56,488 bases of DNA. Source: Clostridiales bacterium NK3B98 (GTDB lineage Bacteria; Bacillota; Clostridia; Oscillospirales; Oscillospiraceae). The stretch is taken from the NCBI GenBank assembly GCA_000421005.1, contig ATWA01000011.1, positions 1 through 56,488 on the forward strand. The letters are read 5' to 3'. A model generated the notes under the pieces. The model was not told where the DNA came from. It saw only the letters and a list, made by a program, of their open reading frames with translations, and ran no database searches. Shown here in pieces: positions 24,115-31,644 of this stretch (its first letter is position 1; every line of letters begins with the position of its first letter). Both the position numbers and the translations under genes were made by a program.

Positions 24115-24960
24115 TCAAAACCTCTCGTTGAGCCATTTTGCGCTCACTTCCAAGCTCCTGACCGGGTCCTTTTGAATCCAGTTTTTATGGCTTTCCAGCA
24201 CCACGGCCTCAATGCCGTTGGATAGGGCAATTTCCCGCAGTCCGTCCAGATCCATATTCCCGGTACCCAGCTCCATGCTGTCCGCCTTTAAAATGGGGGT
24301 CATGGCGGAGCCGGACAGGCGGCTGCCCCGGTCGGTGATGTGCCAGAGCTTCATACGCCCGGACAGCTTTTTCATCCACTGCCCTGCATCTGCGCCCCCA
24401 TCTGTGAACCAATAGCTGTCAAATTCAAAGTTCACAGCATCCGCTTCGGTCTCGTTCACCAGCACATCATAGGCACGAAGGCCGGGGCTCACCTGCAAAA
24501 GCTCCACATTGTGATTGTGGTAGAGCAGGGACAGCCCCTCCCCTTTCAGCTTGCTTCCCATCCGGTTCAGCCGCTGGGCCAGCGTTCGCACAGCGGTCTC
24601 ATCGCCGTAGTTGAAGCGGTACATCCCGGTGATGACGATTTTGTCTGTGCGAAAGCTTCTGGCTTCCTGAATGACCGCCTCTGTCTCCCGCTCCAGAGAG
24701 CCCAAATCGGCGTGCAGACTGATGACAGAAAGGCCGCTTTCTTCCAGCAGACTGTGCCAGTCAAGCCCGCCCCCCTTTCCGGTGGGCATTCCCGCCGCCC
24801 GGGTCATGAGACGCACCATCAGGCTGCTGGGGTGTATCATGAAGCGATTGAGTTCAAGACCGTCGTAACCGGCGGCCTTGATTCTCTGTAGGGTTTTCCG
24901 AGCCTGTGACTCGCTCCCGGTCACAGTTCCCAGCATAATCTGTTGGACAGCTTTTTTCAT
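24115..24960 (-). CDS. Xylose-isomerase-like TIM-barrel protein (sugar isomerase/epimerase family)
   Basis: 281 residues of the AP-endonuclease-2 / sugar phosphate isomerase superfamily. Motifs consistent with an intact divalent metal site are present: YHNHNVEL, FEFDSYWFTDGGAD, KLWHITDRG and VVLESHKNW. The family includes sugar isomerases, inosose dehydratases, 3-keto-sugar lyases and C-glycoside-cleaving enzymes, so the exact reaction is open. The gene overlaps GH2 as ATGA at 24957-24960 and precedes GH78 by 4 bases. Context points to processing of a sugar released by, or an intermediate used with, the neighbouring glycosidases. There is no oxidoreductase in this operon, which weakens a keto-sugar pathway unless the partner is encoded elsewhere. 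Confidence 0.82.
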   Translation of the reverse strand: MKKAVQQIMLGTVTGSESQARKTLQRIKAAGYDGLELNRFMIHPSSLMVRLMTRAAGMPTGKGGGLDWHSLLEESGLSVISLHADLGSLERETEAVIQEARSFRTDKIVITGMYRFNYGDETAVRTLAQRLNRMGSKLKGEGLSLLYHNHNVELLQVSPGLRAYDVLVNETEADAVNFEFDSYWFTDGGADAGQWMKKLSGRMKLWHITDRGSRLSGSAMTPILKADSMELGTGNMDLDGLREIALSNGIEAVVLESHKNWIQKDPVRSLEVSAKWLNERF

Positions 24961-27116
24961 TTTTTGATTCCCTGTAAAATCCGGTTGAGCTGTTTGATGC
25001 TTTCCTCATCTGCGCCTCCCTGCTTGAGCAGGCTGAGCATGGTCATGCGTCCCATCATCCGTTGCAGTGCGGGATTGTCCTTTACCGCATCCGCAACATC
25101 GCCCCGCTCGGAGGCACCCTTTGCCATCATGGCGTCTACGATCGCCCCCGCCTGAGGGTGAGCGCGGATTTCGCCCAGCGTATCGTTGATGGAGAAGCAG
25201 CTCTGGTCGATCTCGTCGGCGTCAAACCAGTTGGTGACCGAGGCCGCTGCCTTGTTGAAGATGTAGCTCTCGTCAGGCTCGCTGACCCGGCGGATGACCA
25301 TGGTGTCGCTGCATCCCTCCCCTTCGGCACGAATCAGGTGTTCGCCCAGCAGCGGGATTTGGAAGGTGAAGACTGTTCTGCCCTTTTGGGTGGCCAGCTT
25401 GGTGCCGTCCACATAGAGGGTCACTTCATCCGTATTGGAATAGACCTTGATCTCCGTCTCGGCCTCGCAGCGGTTGGTGTAGCGCTTGCCGCACAGATGG
25501 ACGAAGGGTGCTTTTTTGTTCCATGCGGCCTTGTAGAGATAGAAGGCATCCTTTCGCAGAGACCTGTCAAAAGTGACAAGTCCCTTCTGGTTTTCACCGT
25601 GCTTGCCGCCCTCGTCCCGCCCGTCAGCGGCAAAGTCGAACAGGTTCCAGACGTGGGTCGCCCAAAGATAGGGGCGCTGCTCAATCATGCGGAGCATATG
25701 CTCGTGGTACAGTGCCTGATATTCCTCGCTGTAATCCCCTTTTTCCGGATGGCTGCTGTGATAAGCGGGGTTAGCGTCCGCACCATACTCGGAGAAGCCA
25801 ATGACCCGGTTTGGATATTTGGCGTGATACTCGTCAAAAAATTCATCCGTCTGCTCCAGCTCCCCCAGATACCAGCCGAAATAGAGGTTATAGCTGTTGA
25901 TATCCGGAATCTCCAAAATGGGGCTGTCTATCTCCAGCATAAAGACATCTGCCATGGTGGTGAGGCGTGTGGGGTCCATTTGGTGACAGAGTTCATGCAA
26001 AAGCCGGTGGTTTTCCAGCAGATCCTCGTTCACCGGGCTGGCAGCGGTGATCTCATTGGACAGACCCCAGACGGCGATACAGGGGTGGTTATAACACTGG
26101 GTGATAAGCTCTCGCATCTGGTTCAGCGTGTTCTGCCGACCGTTCTGCATGTGCATGGTGATGTAGGGAATCTCTGCCCAGACGACAATGCCGTTTTCAT
26201 CACACAGGTCGTAAAACGCCTGTGCGTGCTGGTAATGCGCCAGCCGCAGGGTGTTCGCTCCCAGCTCCCGGATGATAGCCATGTCCGCTGCGTGATCCTC
26301 ATAGGACAGGGCATTTCCCTTACCCTTCAAATCCTGATGGCGGCTCACGCCACGAAGGGGATAGCTGCGTCCGTTGAGGAAGAAGCCCTTTTCCGGGTTG
26401 CAATGAAATACCCGGCAGCCGAAGCGGGTGGAAACCTCATCTCCGGAGGGCAGCTTTGCCACGGCGGTGTAGAGATAGGGGTCGTCCACACCGTCCCAGA
26501 GATGCACATGGTCGATCTCAAACTGGGCGCAGCGCTCCACCCTCTTGGTCTCACCGTTCACCGTGATGTCCACGCTGGGGGCGTTGTGCCATGTCTCCAC
26601 CGTGACGGTGGCACGCATGGTTTCCAGATGCACCACCGGCGTGACCTTGATGCCCGGCGTGCCGTCCTTGAGCAGTTCAAAGTGCTCGGCGGGAACAGAA
26701 ATCAGATTGACTCCCCGGTAAAGCCCGCCGTAAAAGGTGAAGTCCGCCTTTTGGGGGTACACGCTTGTATTATCCTCGTTGCTGACGGAGATTTCAAGCA
26801 GATTATTCTGTTCCAGCGCCTGGGTCAGCTCCACCCGGAAGCAGGAGTAGCCCCCCTCATGCCGGGTGAGTTTCTTCCCGTTGAGGTACACCTCTGCCGT
26901 CATGGCAGCGCCGTTTACCTCCAGAAACAGCCGCTCCCCGGCGGTTTCCGCTCCACTCAGCTCCCGGGCATACCAGCAGGTGCCCCGGTAGTAGTCGTTG
27001 CCCCCATCCTGTCCGTCCAGTGCGTTCCAGGTGTGGGGCAGGGTGACGCAATCAGTCATTTCGTCCCGGCGCTTGCCAAAGCGCCAGCCGTCTGTCAGTG
27101 CAGTGACGTTACGCAT
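24957..27116 (-). CDS. GH2 family glycosidase (beta-galactosidase/glucuronidase type)
   Basis: Retaining GH2 enzyme of 719 residues. Layout: N-terminal sugar-binding jelly roll (LPHTWNALDGQDGGNDYYRG), immunoglobulin-like domain, then the TIM barrel. The acid/base is the Glu of GLSNEIT near 353 and the nucleophile the Glu of GFSEYGAD near 440. A C-terminal DUF4982/Ig-like region follows (VYSNTDEVTLYVDG). The N-K-G motif that marks true beta-glucuronidases was not seen, so beta-galactosidase or a related exo-activity is preferred. No signal peptide. The ATG at 27116 is chosen for AAGGAGAT upstream; the frame is open to 27185 inside the transporter gene. It overlaps the transporter stop by 8 bases and the isomerase gene by ATGA. 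Confidence 0.9.
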   Translation of the reverse strand: MRNVTALTDGWRFGKRRDEMTDCVTLPHTWNALDGQDGGNDYYRGTCWYARELSGAETAGERLFLEVNGAAMTAEVYLNGKKLTRHEGGYSCFRVELTQALEQNNLLEISVSNEDNTSVYPQKADFTFYGGLYRGVNLISVPAEHFELLKDGTPGIKVTPVVHLETMRATVTVETWHNAPSVDITVNGETKRVERCAQFEIDHVHLWDGVDDPYLYTAVAKLPSGDEVSTRFGCRVFHCNPEKGFFLNGRSYPLRGVSRHQDLKGKGNALSYEDHAADMAIIRELGANTLRLAHYQHAQAFYDLCDENGIVVWAEIPYITMHMQNGRQNTLNQMRELITQCYNHPCIAVWGLSNEITAASPVNEDLLENHRLLHELCHQMDPTRLTTMADVFMLEIDSPILEIPDINSYNLYFGWYLGELEQTDEFFDEYHAKYPNRVIGFSEYGADANPAYHSSHPEKGDYSEEYQALYHEHMLRMIEQRPYLWATHVWNLFDFAADGRDEGGKHGENQKGLVTFDRSLRKDAFYLYKAAWNKKAPFVHLCGKRYTNRCEAETEIKVYSNTDEVTLYVDGTKLATQKGRTVFTFQIPLLGEHLIRAEGEGCSDTMVIRRVSEPDESYIFNKAAASVTNWFDADEIDQSCFSINDTLGEIRAHPQAGAIVDAMMAKGASERGDVADAVKDNPALQRMMGRMTMLSLLKQGGADEESIKQLNRILQGIKK

Positions 27117-28626
27117 TTTTCGGATCTCCTTCATGCAGTGCTTTTTCAAAAAACGCATCCTGTGCCTCTGCCTTTTTCTCGGCAATGCGCTTTTGAACCT
27201 CTACCATTTCCGACCGTCCCAGCTTGCAATTGCGCATGGCCAGCAGGGTGCAGAGAAAGCCCAGTACAGACAGGCCATAGCGCAGGAACATGGTCATCCA
27301 GAACACACCGGTGGTTGCCTCATCGGTGGGCTGAGGCATGGTGGTGGTGTAGCCAATCAGGGCAACGCAGCCAGTGGCAATGGCGGCAGAGAAAGAGGAG
27401 ACGATCTTGTCCACAAGGCTGTAGGTTCCCGAAACCACAGCGGGGATATATTTTCCGCTGCGATCCAGCTCATAGTCGATCAGGTCAGCCAAAAATCCGG
27501 TGTTGGCTGTGGTGACCCCCATGGCAAAGCCATTGACCGCAAAGGTCAGCACGATAAAGCAGATTTTGAAGAGCAGGGTGCTGGAAATCGCCGTGGTGCC
27601 TACGGTGAAGCGGGTCACAATAAAGAACACGATCATGGCGATGTTGGCAAAGATGCTGTAACGTGTCCATGCCACGATGGATTCCTTGTTGCCGTGCTTT
27701 CCCGCATAGCGGGCACCCAGAATAGCGAAGATAATCGAGGGGAACATACCGATCATACTCAGGGTCGTGGCAAGACCCATATTGCCGATGAGAATGCCGT
27801 TGAGCATGGTGCTGACAATGGAGGCAGAGGATGCCTGCTGAGCGATCTTGTCGGAGGAGGCGGAGATGATGTAGCTCTGCAGGGGCTTGTTGTGGGAGAG
27901 CACGTCCCACATATCCCGGAGCTTGAGGCGCTCCCGCTTGCCGGTGCCCACGAAGTTCTCCGGCTTATCGTAGGCGGAAATACCGATACACACCAGAACA
28001 ATGCCGGCAAAGGAGAGGGCGATGCACAGCCATGTCACAACATTCAGAAATTCCTGATTGAAGCTGCCCCCGAAGGAAGGCATCAGCTTGGTATAGACCA
28101 CAATGTTCAGCGCCATGGGGGTGATGTAGTTCAGCGCTGTCTGCCACACGCCCACAGTGGGGCGCTGTTTGGGGTCGTTGGTCATCAGCGCAGGCAGGGT
28201 CTGGGCGGTCATGTTCACGATGGTGTAGCCCACCACATAGAGCATATAGCAGGCGAGAAAGACCGGAATGCCGTGACCCTTGCTGGAAAAGGCATTAAAC
28301 AGGAAGAATACGCCGGCACTCTGAATGAGCCAGCCCAGCAGCATCAGCGGGCGTACCTTGCCGAAGGGGGTGTTGAAGCGGTCATACAGGAAGGCCAGCA
28401 GGGGGTCGGTGATGGCATCGAAAATGCGGGTGAAGGTAAGCAGACCGCCCACCACCAGCGTTGCGATACCGTAGCCAATGCTGGCCGAATAGCTTGCCAA
28501 ACCGATGAGAAAGTACATGGCCATGCCGTTGAAGGCATTGAATGCCACCAAAATGATCTGCCACAGTTTCGCCCGGCGATATTCTACGCCGTCGATTTGG
28601 CTTTGGGATACTGTTTTCTTTGTCAT
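27109..28626 (-). CDS. GPH-family glycoside:cation symporter
   Basis: Transporter of the glycoside-pentoside-hexuronide:cation symporter family, 505 residues with about twelve membrane segments. The family's signature region is visible: DAITDPLLAFLYDRFNT and GKVRPLMLLGW early in the protein, and DYELDRSGKYIPAVVSGTYSLVDK in the second half. Such carriers import small glycosides with Na+ or H+. It is the first gene of the minus-strand glycoside operon, divergent from an AraC regulator. Because the downstream GH78, GH43, GH2 and GH1 enzymes lack export signals, this protein is the expected entry route, which limits substrates to small glycosides. Confidence 0.93.
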   Translation of the reverse strand: MTKKTVSQSQIDGVEYRRAKLWQIILVAFNAFNGMAMYFLIGLASYSASIGYGIATLVVGGLLTFTRIFDAITDPLLAFLYDRFNTPFGKVRPLMLLGWLIQSAGVFFLFNAFSSKGHGIPVFLACYMLYVVGYTIVNMTAQTLPALMTNDPKQRPTVGVWQTALNYITPMALNIVVYTKLMPSFGGSFNQEFLNVVTWLCIALSFAGIVLVCIGISAYDKPENFVGTGKRERLKLRDMWDVLSHNKPLQSYIISASSDKIAQQASSASIVSTMLNGILIGNMGLATTLSMIGMFPSIIFAILGARYAGKHGNKESIVAWTRYSIFANIAMIVFFIVTRFTVGTTAISSTLLFKICFIVLTFAVNGFAMGVTTANTGFLADLIDYELDRSGKYIPAVVSGTYSLVDKIVSSFSAAIATGCVALIGYTTTMPQPTDEATTGVFWMTMFLRYGLSVLGFLCTLLAMRNCKLGRSEMVEVQKRIAEKKAEAQDAFFEKALHEGDPKNA

Positions 28627-28673
28627 TTGAATTACCTCATTTCCAATTGTCTTTGCGGGTTTCCACTGTAGCT

Positions 28674-28702
28674 ATTGTACCGGAAGGAGGTAAAAACCGT
28701 AA
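28674..28702 (-). promoter_or_regulatory. Putative activator-dependent promoter of glycoside operon
   Basis: On the minus strand, -10 TACAAT (28674-28679) and weak -35 TTACGG (28697-28702) are 17 bases apart. A poor -35 next to direct repeats is what one expects for a promoter needing an AraC-type activator. Confidence 0.5.
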
Positions 28703-28718
28703 ACTCAAAAAGTCCGGA

Positions 28719-28736
28719 AAAATTACAAAAATTACA
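28719..28736. promoter_or_regulatory. Tandem 9-bp direct repeat, candidate AraC-type operator
   Basis: AAAATTACA occurs twice with no gap (28719-28727 and 28728-28736). It lies about 17 bases upstream of the -35 of the glycoside-operon promoter, a usual place for an activator site. The A/T-rich sequence stands out from its GC-rich surroundings. Confidence 0.45.
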
Positions 28737-28803
28737 GATGATTCTTGTCTTTTTCCCGGTGCCCGTGGTAGTATGGATGAAAGGCTTTGGGAGGCGGTAC
28801 CAT

Positions 28804-30060
28804 ATGGATTTGAATGAGGTGCAACAACTGATGACCAGCGGGGAGCGAAACCTTGTTTTGCTGGAAAGTCTGATTCCCGCCAGTGAGCGGTTTTACGTCT
28901 GGTGTTACGATCAGTACGGCGGGTTTATTGCCACCTCCTGCCCGGAGCCGGAGCGGGATACGCTGGAGCAGGCATTTCAAATTCTGGGGGGAACAGAGAA
29001 GCTGGTTTCCTATGCCAGACAGTCGGACAATACCCGCCCCCAGATCATCGGCTCGCCCATTGCCATGCAGTGGGCGCTGAGTTACGAATCGGAGCGCAGC
29101 CGCAGGCTTGTCTTTGTCATCGGTCCGGTGTTCTATACCCTTCCCACCGACCATCAGCTGAGAGTGGCGCTCAGTCCCTTCACCCGCAGCTTGGAAAACG
29201 CTGCCTGGGCTTCTGCGCTGATCCGGCTTCTGCCGAATTTGCCGGTGATGTCCTATGCTGTTTTTACCCGCTATACCATCATGGTGCATAATATGCTCAC
29301 CGGGCAGCAGCTTGGTCTGGATGCGCTGCGCCCCGAGGCGAAGCAGACAGACCAGATACACCCTGGGTCAGAGGGACAGACTCGAGATCGGAACAAGATT
29401 TATCTTGCCGAGAGGGCCATGCTGCAAATGGTGCGGAACGGCGATATCAATTACTACAATGTATTGCAAAACAGCGTCCGACTAAGTCCGGGCGTTCCCA
29501 TACAGGGGCAGGACCCGCTGCGGCAGATGAAAACAAGCAACATCGTCTTTACCACTCTGGTCTGTCGTGCCGCCATGGAGGGAGGGCTGTCTCCGGAAAT
29601 TGCCTATCCTCTGGGGGATTCCTATATTCAGGCTGTGGAGGATTGCCACGACTCCGGAGAGCTTTCAGCGCTGGCCCATGCCATGTACCACGATTTTATC
29701 TACCGTGTCCACCATCTGCGGGTCAATCCCAACTACTCCCACGCAATCCGGAAGTGCTGCGACTATATTGAGTTGAGTTTGGATCGCAAAATCAGAACCG
29801 CAGATCTTGCGGCTCTGGTGGGCTATACGGAATACTATCTGACGGAGAAATTCAAAAAAGAGACCGGGCAATCGGTCAGCAGCTATATTCGCTATGCAAA
29901 GGTAGAGCACGCCAAGGCGCTGCTGGAATCCACGGATTTGAGCATTCGGGAGCTCTCGGAGCGTCTGGCATTTAATACCGTGAATTATTTCATCCAGTGT
30001 TTTCGGGATACCACAGGCTACACACCTGCCCAGTATCGGAAAAAAGTGCGAAAGACATGA
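28804..30060 (+). CDS. AraC-family transcriptional regulator
   Basis: 418 residues. The C-terminal 100 hold two AraC helix-turn-helix motifs: KIRTADLAALVGYTEYYLTE and SIRELSERLAFNTVNYFIQC, ending with the family signature FRDTTGYTPAQYRKK. The N-terminal 300 residues form an uncharacterised sensor region without a cupin motif or membrane segment. The start at 28804 follows GGGAGGCGG; the frame is open upstream to 28675 but has no better signal. A weak promoter (TTGTCT 28745, TAGTAT 28769) could serve it. It is divergent from the GPH transporter and most likely activates the glycoside operon in response to an imported glycoside. Confidence 0.9.
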   Translation: MDLNEVQQLMTSGERNLVLLESLIPASERFYVWCYDQYGGFIATSCPEPERDTLEQAFQILGGTEKLVSYARQSDNTRPQIIGSPIAMQWALSYESERSRRLVFVIGPVFYTLPTDHQLRVALSPFTRSLENAAWASALIRLLPNLPVMSYAVFTRYTIMVHNMLTGQQLGLDALRPEAKQTDQIHPGSEGQTRDRNKIYLAERAMLQMVRNGDINYYNVLQNSVRLSPGVPIQGQDPLRQMKTSNIVFTTLVCRAAMEGGLSPEIAYPLGDSYIQAVEDCHDSGELSALAHAMYHDFIYRVHHLRVNPNYSHAIRKCCDYIELSLDRKIRTADLAALVGYTEYYLTEKFKKETGQSVSSYIRYAKVEHAKALLESTDLSIRELSERLAFNTVNYFIQCFRDTTGYTPAQYRKKVRKT

Positions 30061-30168
30061 GCCGTTTCGTGTCATCTTTCGGCTCACTTTCTTCCTTTTT
30101 TTACCAAAAAGTGTACCCATAGAAAACGTTTCTACGCTCTCTATGGGCACTATTTCTATCGTATGAAG

Positions 30169-30190
30169 CGTCCGGGATAGGGACGTTTTT
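30169..30190 (+). terminator. Terminator downstream of AraC gene
   Basis: Stem CGTCC / GGACG with a 7-base loop, followed by TTTTT. An additional hairpin (GAGCCG / CGGCTC, about 30058-30086) before a T-rich stretch may also contribute. Confidence 0.55.
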
Positions 30191-30195
30191 GTTAT

Positions 30196-30266
30196 GCGTG
30201 TACCGCAGCCTGTGCCTTCGCCAATCCCTTGGCATTTGCCAGCATCAGTTTAATGCGGTTCTCCTG
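30196..30266 (-). pseudogene. Duplicated 3' fragment of the D-component gene
   Basis: This 71-base stretch matches 30342-30412, the 3' end of the gene at 30338-31621, at all but about five positions. Read on the minus strand it encodes the same C-terminus, ENRIKLMLANAKGLAKAQAA, then VHA and a stop. The functional copy ends AQATAHA. No start codon or upstream body is attached, so it is a fragment. It follows the intact gene by 75 bases of hairpin-rich DNA, an arrangement consistent with partial tandem duplication. Confidence 0.85.
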
Positions 30267-30316
30267 TCGAAGCCGTCGGCTTCGAGTGCTGTCTTTCGTC
30301 CTGCCGGGGGCAGGAC
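30267..30316. repeat. Two perfect hairpins between the duplicated gene ends
   Basis: TCGAAGCCG-T-CGGCTTCGA (30267-30285) and GTCCTGCC-GGG-GGCAGGAC (30298-30316). They lie exactly between the fragment and the intact gene end. They look like a small palindromic mobile or REP-type sequence and could also terminate transcription. Confidence 0.6.
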
Positions 30317-30337
30317 GCTCCTTGCAGGAGAACCTTT

Positions 30338-31621
30338 TCAGGCATGTGCCGTCGCCTGTGCCTTCGCCAAACCCTTGGCATTTGCCAGCATCAGTTTAAT
30401 GCGGTTCTCCTGATTGATTTTGGTTGCCGACGGGTCATAGTCAATGGCCACGATGTTGGAGTTGGGGTAGTTGTCCTTCAGGGCCCGAATCATACCCTTG
30501 CCCACAATGTGGTTGGGCAGGCATCCGAAGGGCTGGGCGCAGACAATATTGTTGGTGCCGGAGTGAATCAGCTCCAGCATCTCGGCGGTGAGCAGCCAGC
30601 CCTCGCCCATCTTGCAGCCCTCGCCCAGATAGCCCTGCACCAGCTCCCGCAGCTTCTCAAAGTCGCCGGGGGCACGGAACCGTCCGGACTTGTTCAGGGC
30701 GTCGATCATGTCATGCTGGCATTTTTTGATATAGTCCATCATGAACAGGCAGAGCTCTTTTTTGGCAAACTTGCCGCCGTAGATGTCCACATCCACCACA
30801 CGGTTGTAGATTTTGAAGATCATAAAGTCGGTGAGGCCGGGCACCACCGGCTCAGCACCCTCCGAGAGCAGGAAGTCCTCCAGATGGTTGTTGCCCAGAG
30901 AGGAAAACTTCACATAGATCTCCCCTACCACGCCCACACGGACTTTTTCTGTCTGTTCCACCGGGATGGAGGCGAAATCCGCAATGATCTCGTCAAAGCC
31001 TTTCCGCATTTCCGGGCGGTTCATGCCCTTGCCGTGCTGGAAACGATCCACCAGCTTTTCAATCCAGTGCTTTACCATGGCGTTGGTCTCGCCGGGGTTC
31101 ACCTCGTAGGGCAAAACCTGATTCTTTACGTTCATAATCAGGTCGCCGTACATCATGCCGTACACCAGCTTGCGCATCAGCGGCACGGTCAGGGAGAAGC
31201 CGGGGTTGGATTCCAAGCCAAAGCTGACAGAAATCACCGGGATGTAGCCCATGCCCGCCTTTTCCAGCGCTTTACGCAGCAGGTGGATGTAGTTGGAGGC
31301 ACGGCAGCCGCCGCCGGTCTGGGTGATAAACAGGGCAATTTTGTGGGGGTCATAGCCGCCGTTCTTGATGGCATCCATAAACTGACCGATGACCAGCAGT
31401 GCGGGATAGCAGGTATCGTTATGGACGTATTTCAACCCCTCGTCCACCACGTTCCGGCTGTCATTGTTCAATTGCTCCACATGGTAGCCCTCCAGCAGCA
31501 GCATCTGCCGGAACATCTCAAAGTGGATGGGCAGCATCTGGGGCATCAGGATGGTATACTCCTTCTTCATCTCCTTGGTGAACAGGAGCCGGCCATCCTT
31601 GTTATATTTTAATTCTGCCAT
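30338..31621 (-). CDS. 2-hydroxyacyl-CoA dehydratase D-component-like protein (activase partner)
   Basis: 427 residues related to the C-terminal part of the large fused 2-hydroxyglutaryl-CoA dehydratase activase proteins. Motifs include NDTCYPALLVIGQFMDAI with a conserved Cys and TQTGGGCRASNYIHLLRKAL with a Cys after the glycines, plus CAQPFGCLPNHIVGKGM near the end. These cysteines may bind an iron-sulfur cluster. The gene lies 23 bases downstream of the activase on the same strand. Together the two give about 1408 residues, matching the size of single-chain homologues. The 3' end is partly duplicated at 30196-30266. Substrate unknown; dehydratase activity is not shown by sequence. Confidence 0.82.
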   Translation of the reverse strand: MAELKYNKDGRLLFTKEMKKEYTILMPQMLPIHFEMFRQMLLLEGYHVEQLNNDSRNVVDEGLKYVHNDTCYPALLVIGQFMDAIKNGGYDPHKIALFITQTGGGCRASNYIHLLRKALEKAGMGYIPVISVSFGLESNPGFSLTVPLMRKLVYGMMYGDLIMNVKNQVLPYEVNPGETNAMVKHWIEKLVDRFQHGKGMNRPEMRKGFDEIIADFASIPVEQTEKVRVGVVGEIYVKFSSLGNNHLEDFLLSEGAEPVVPGLTDFMIFKIYNRVVDVDIYGGKFAKKELCLFMMDYIKKCQHDMIDALNKSGRFRAPGDFEKLRELVQGYLGEGCKMGEGWLLTAEMLELIHSGTNNIVCAQPFGCLPNHIVGKGMIRALKDNYPNSNIVAIDYDPSATKINQENRIKLMLANAKGLAKAQATAHA

Positions 31622-31644
31622 ACAGTTTCCTTTCTGCCAATGAT

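Noticed and set aside
25062-27515. 817-codon plus-strand frame opposite GH2 and the transporter
   Set aside because: It spans two real overlapping minus-strand genes with catalytic motifs and has no ribosome site.
30189-30413. Plus-strand frame over the duplicated gene ends
   Set aside because: It is antisense to a duplicated C-terminal fragment and has no translation signals. The duplication itself explains its internal repetition.
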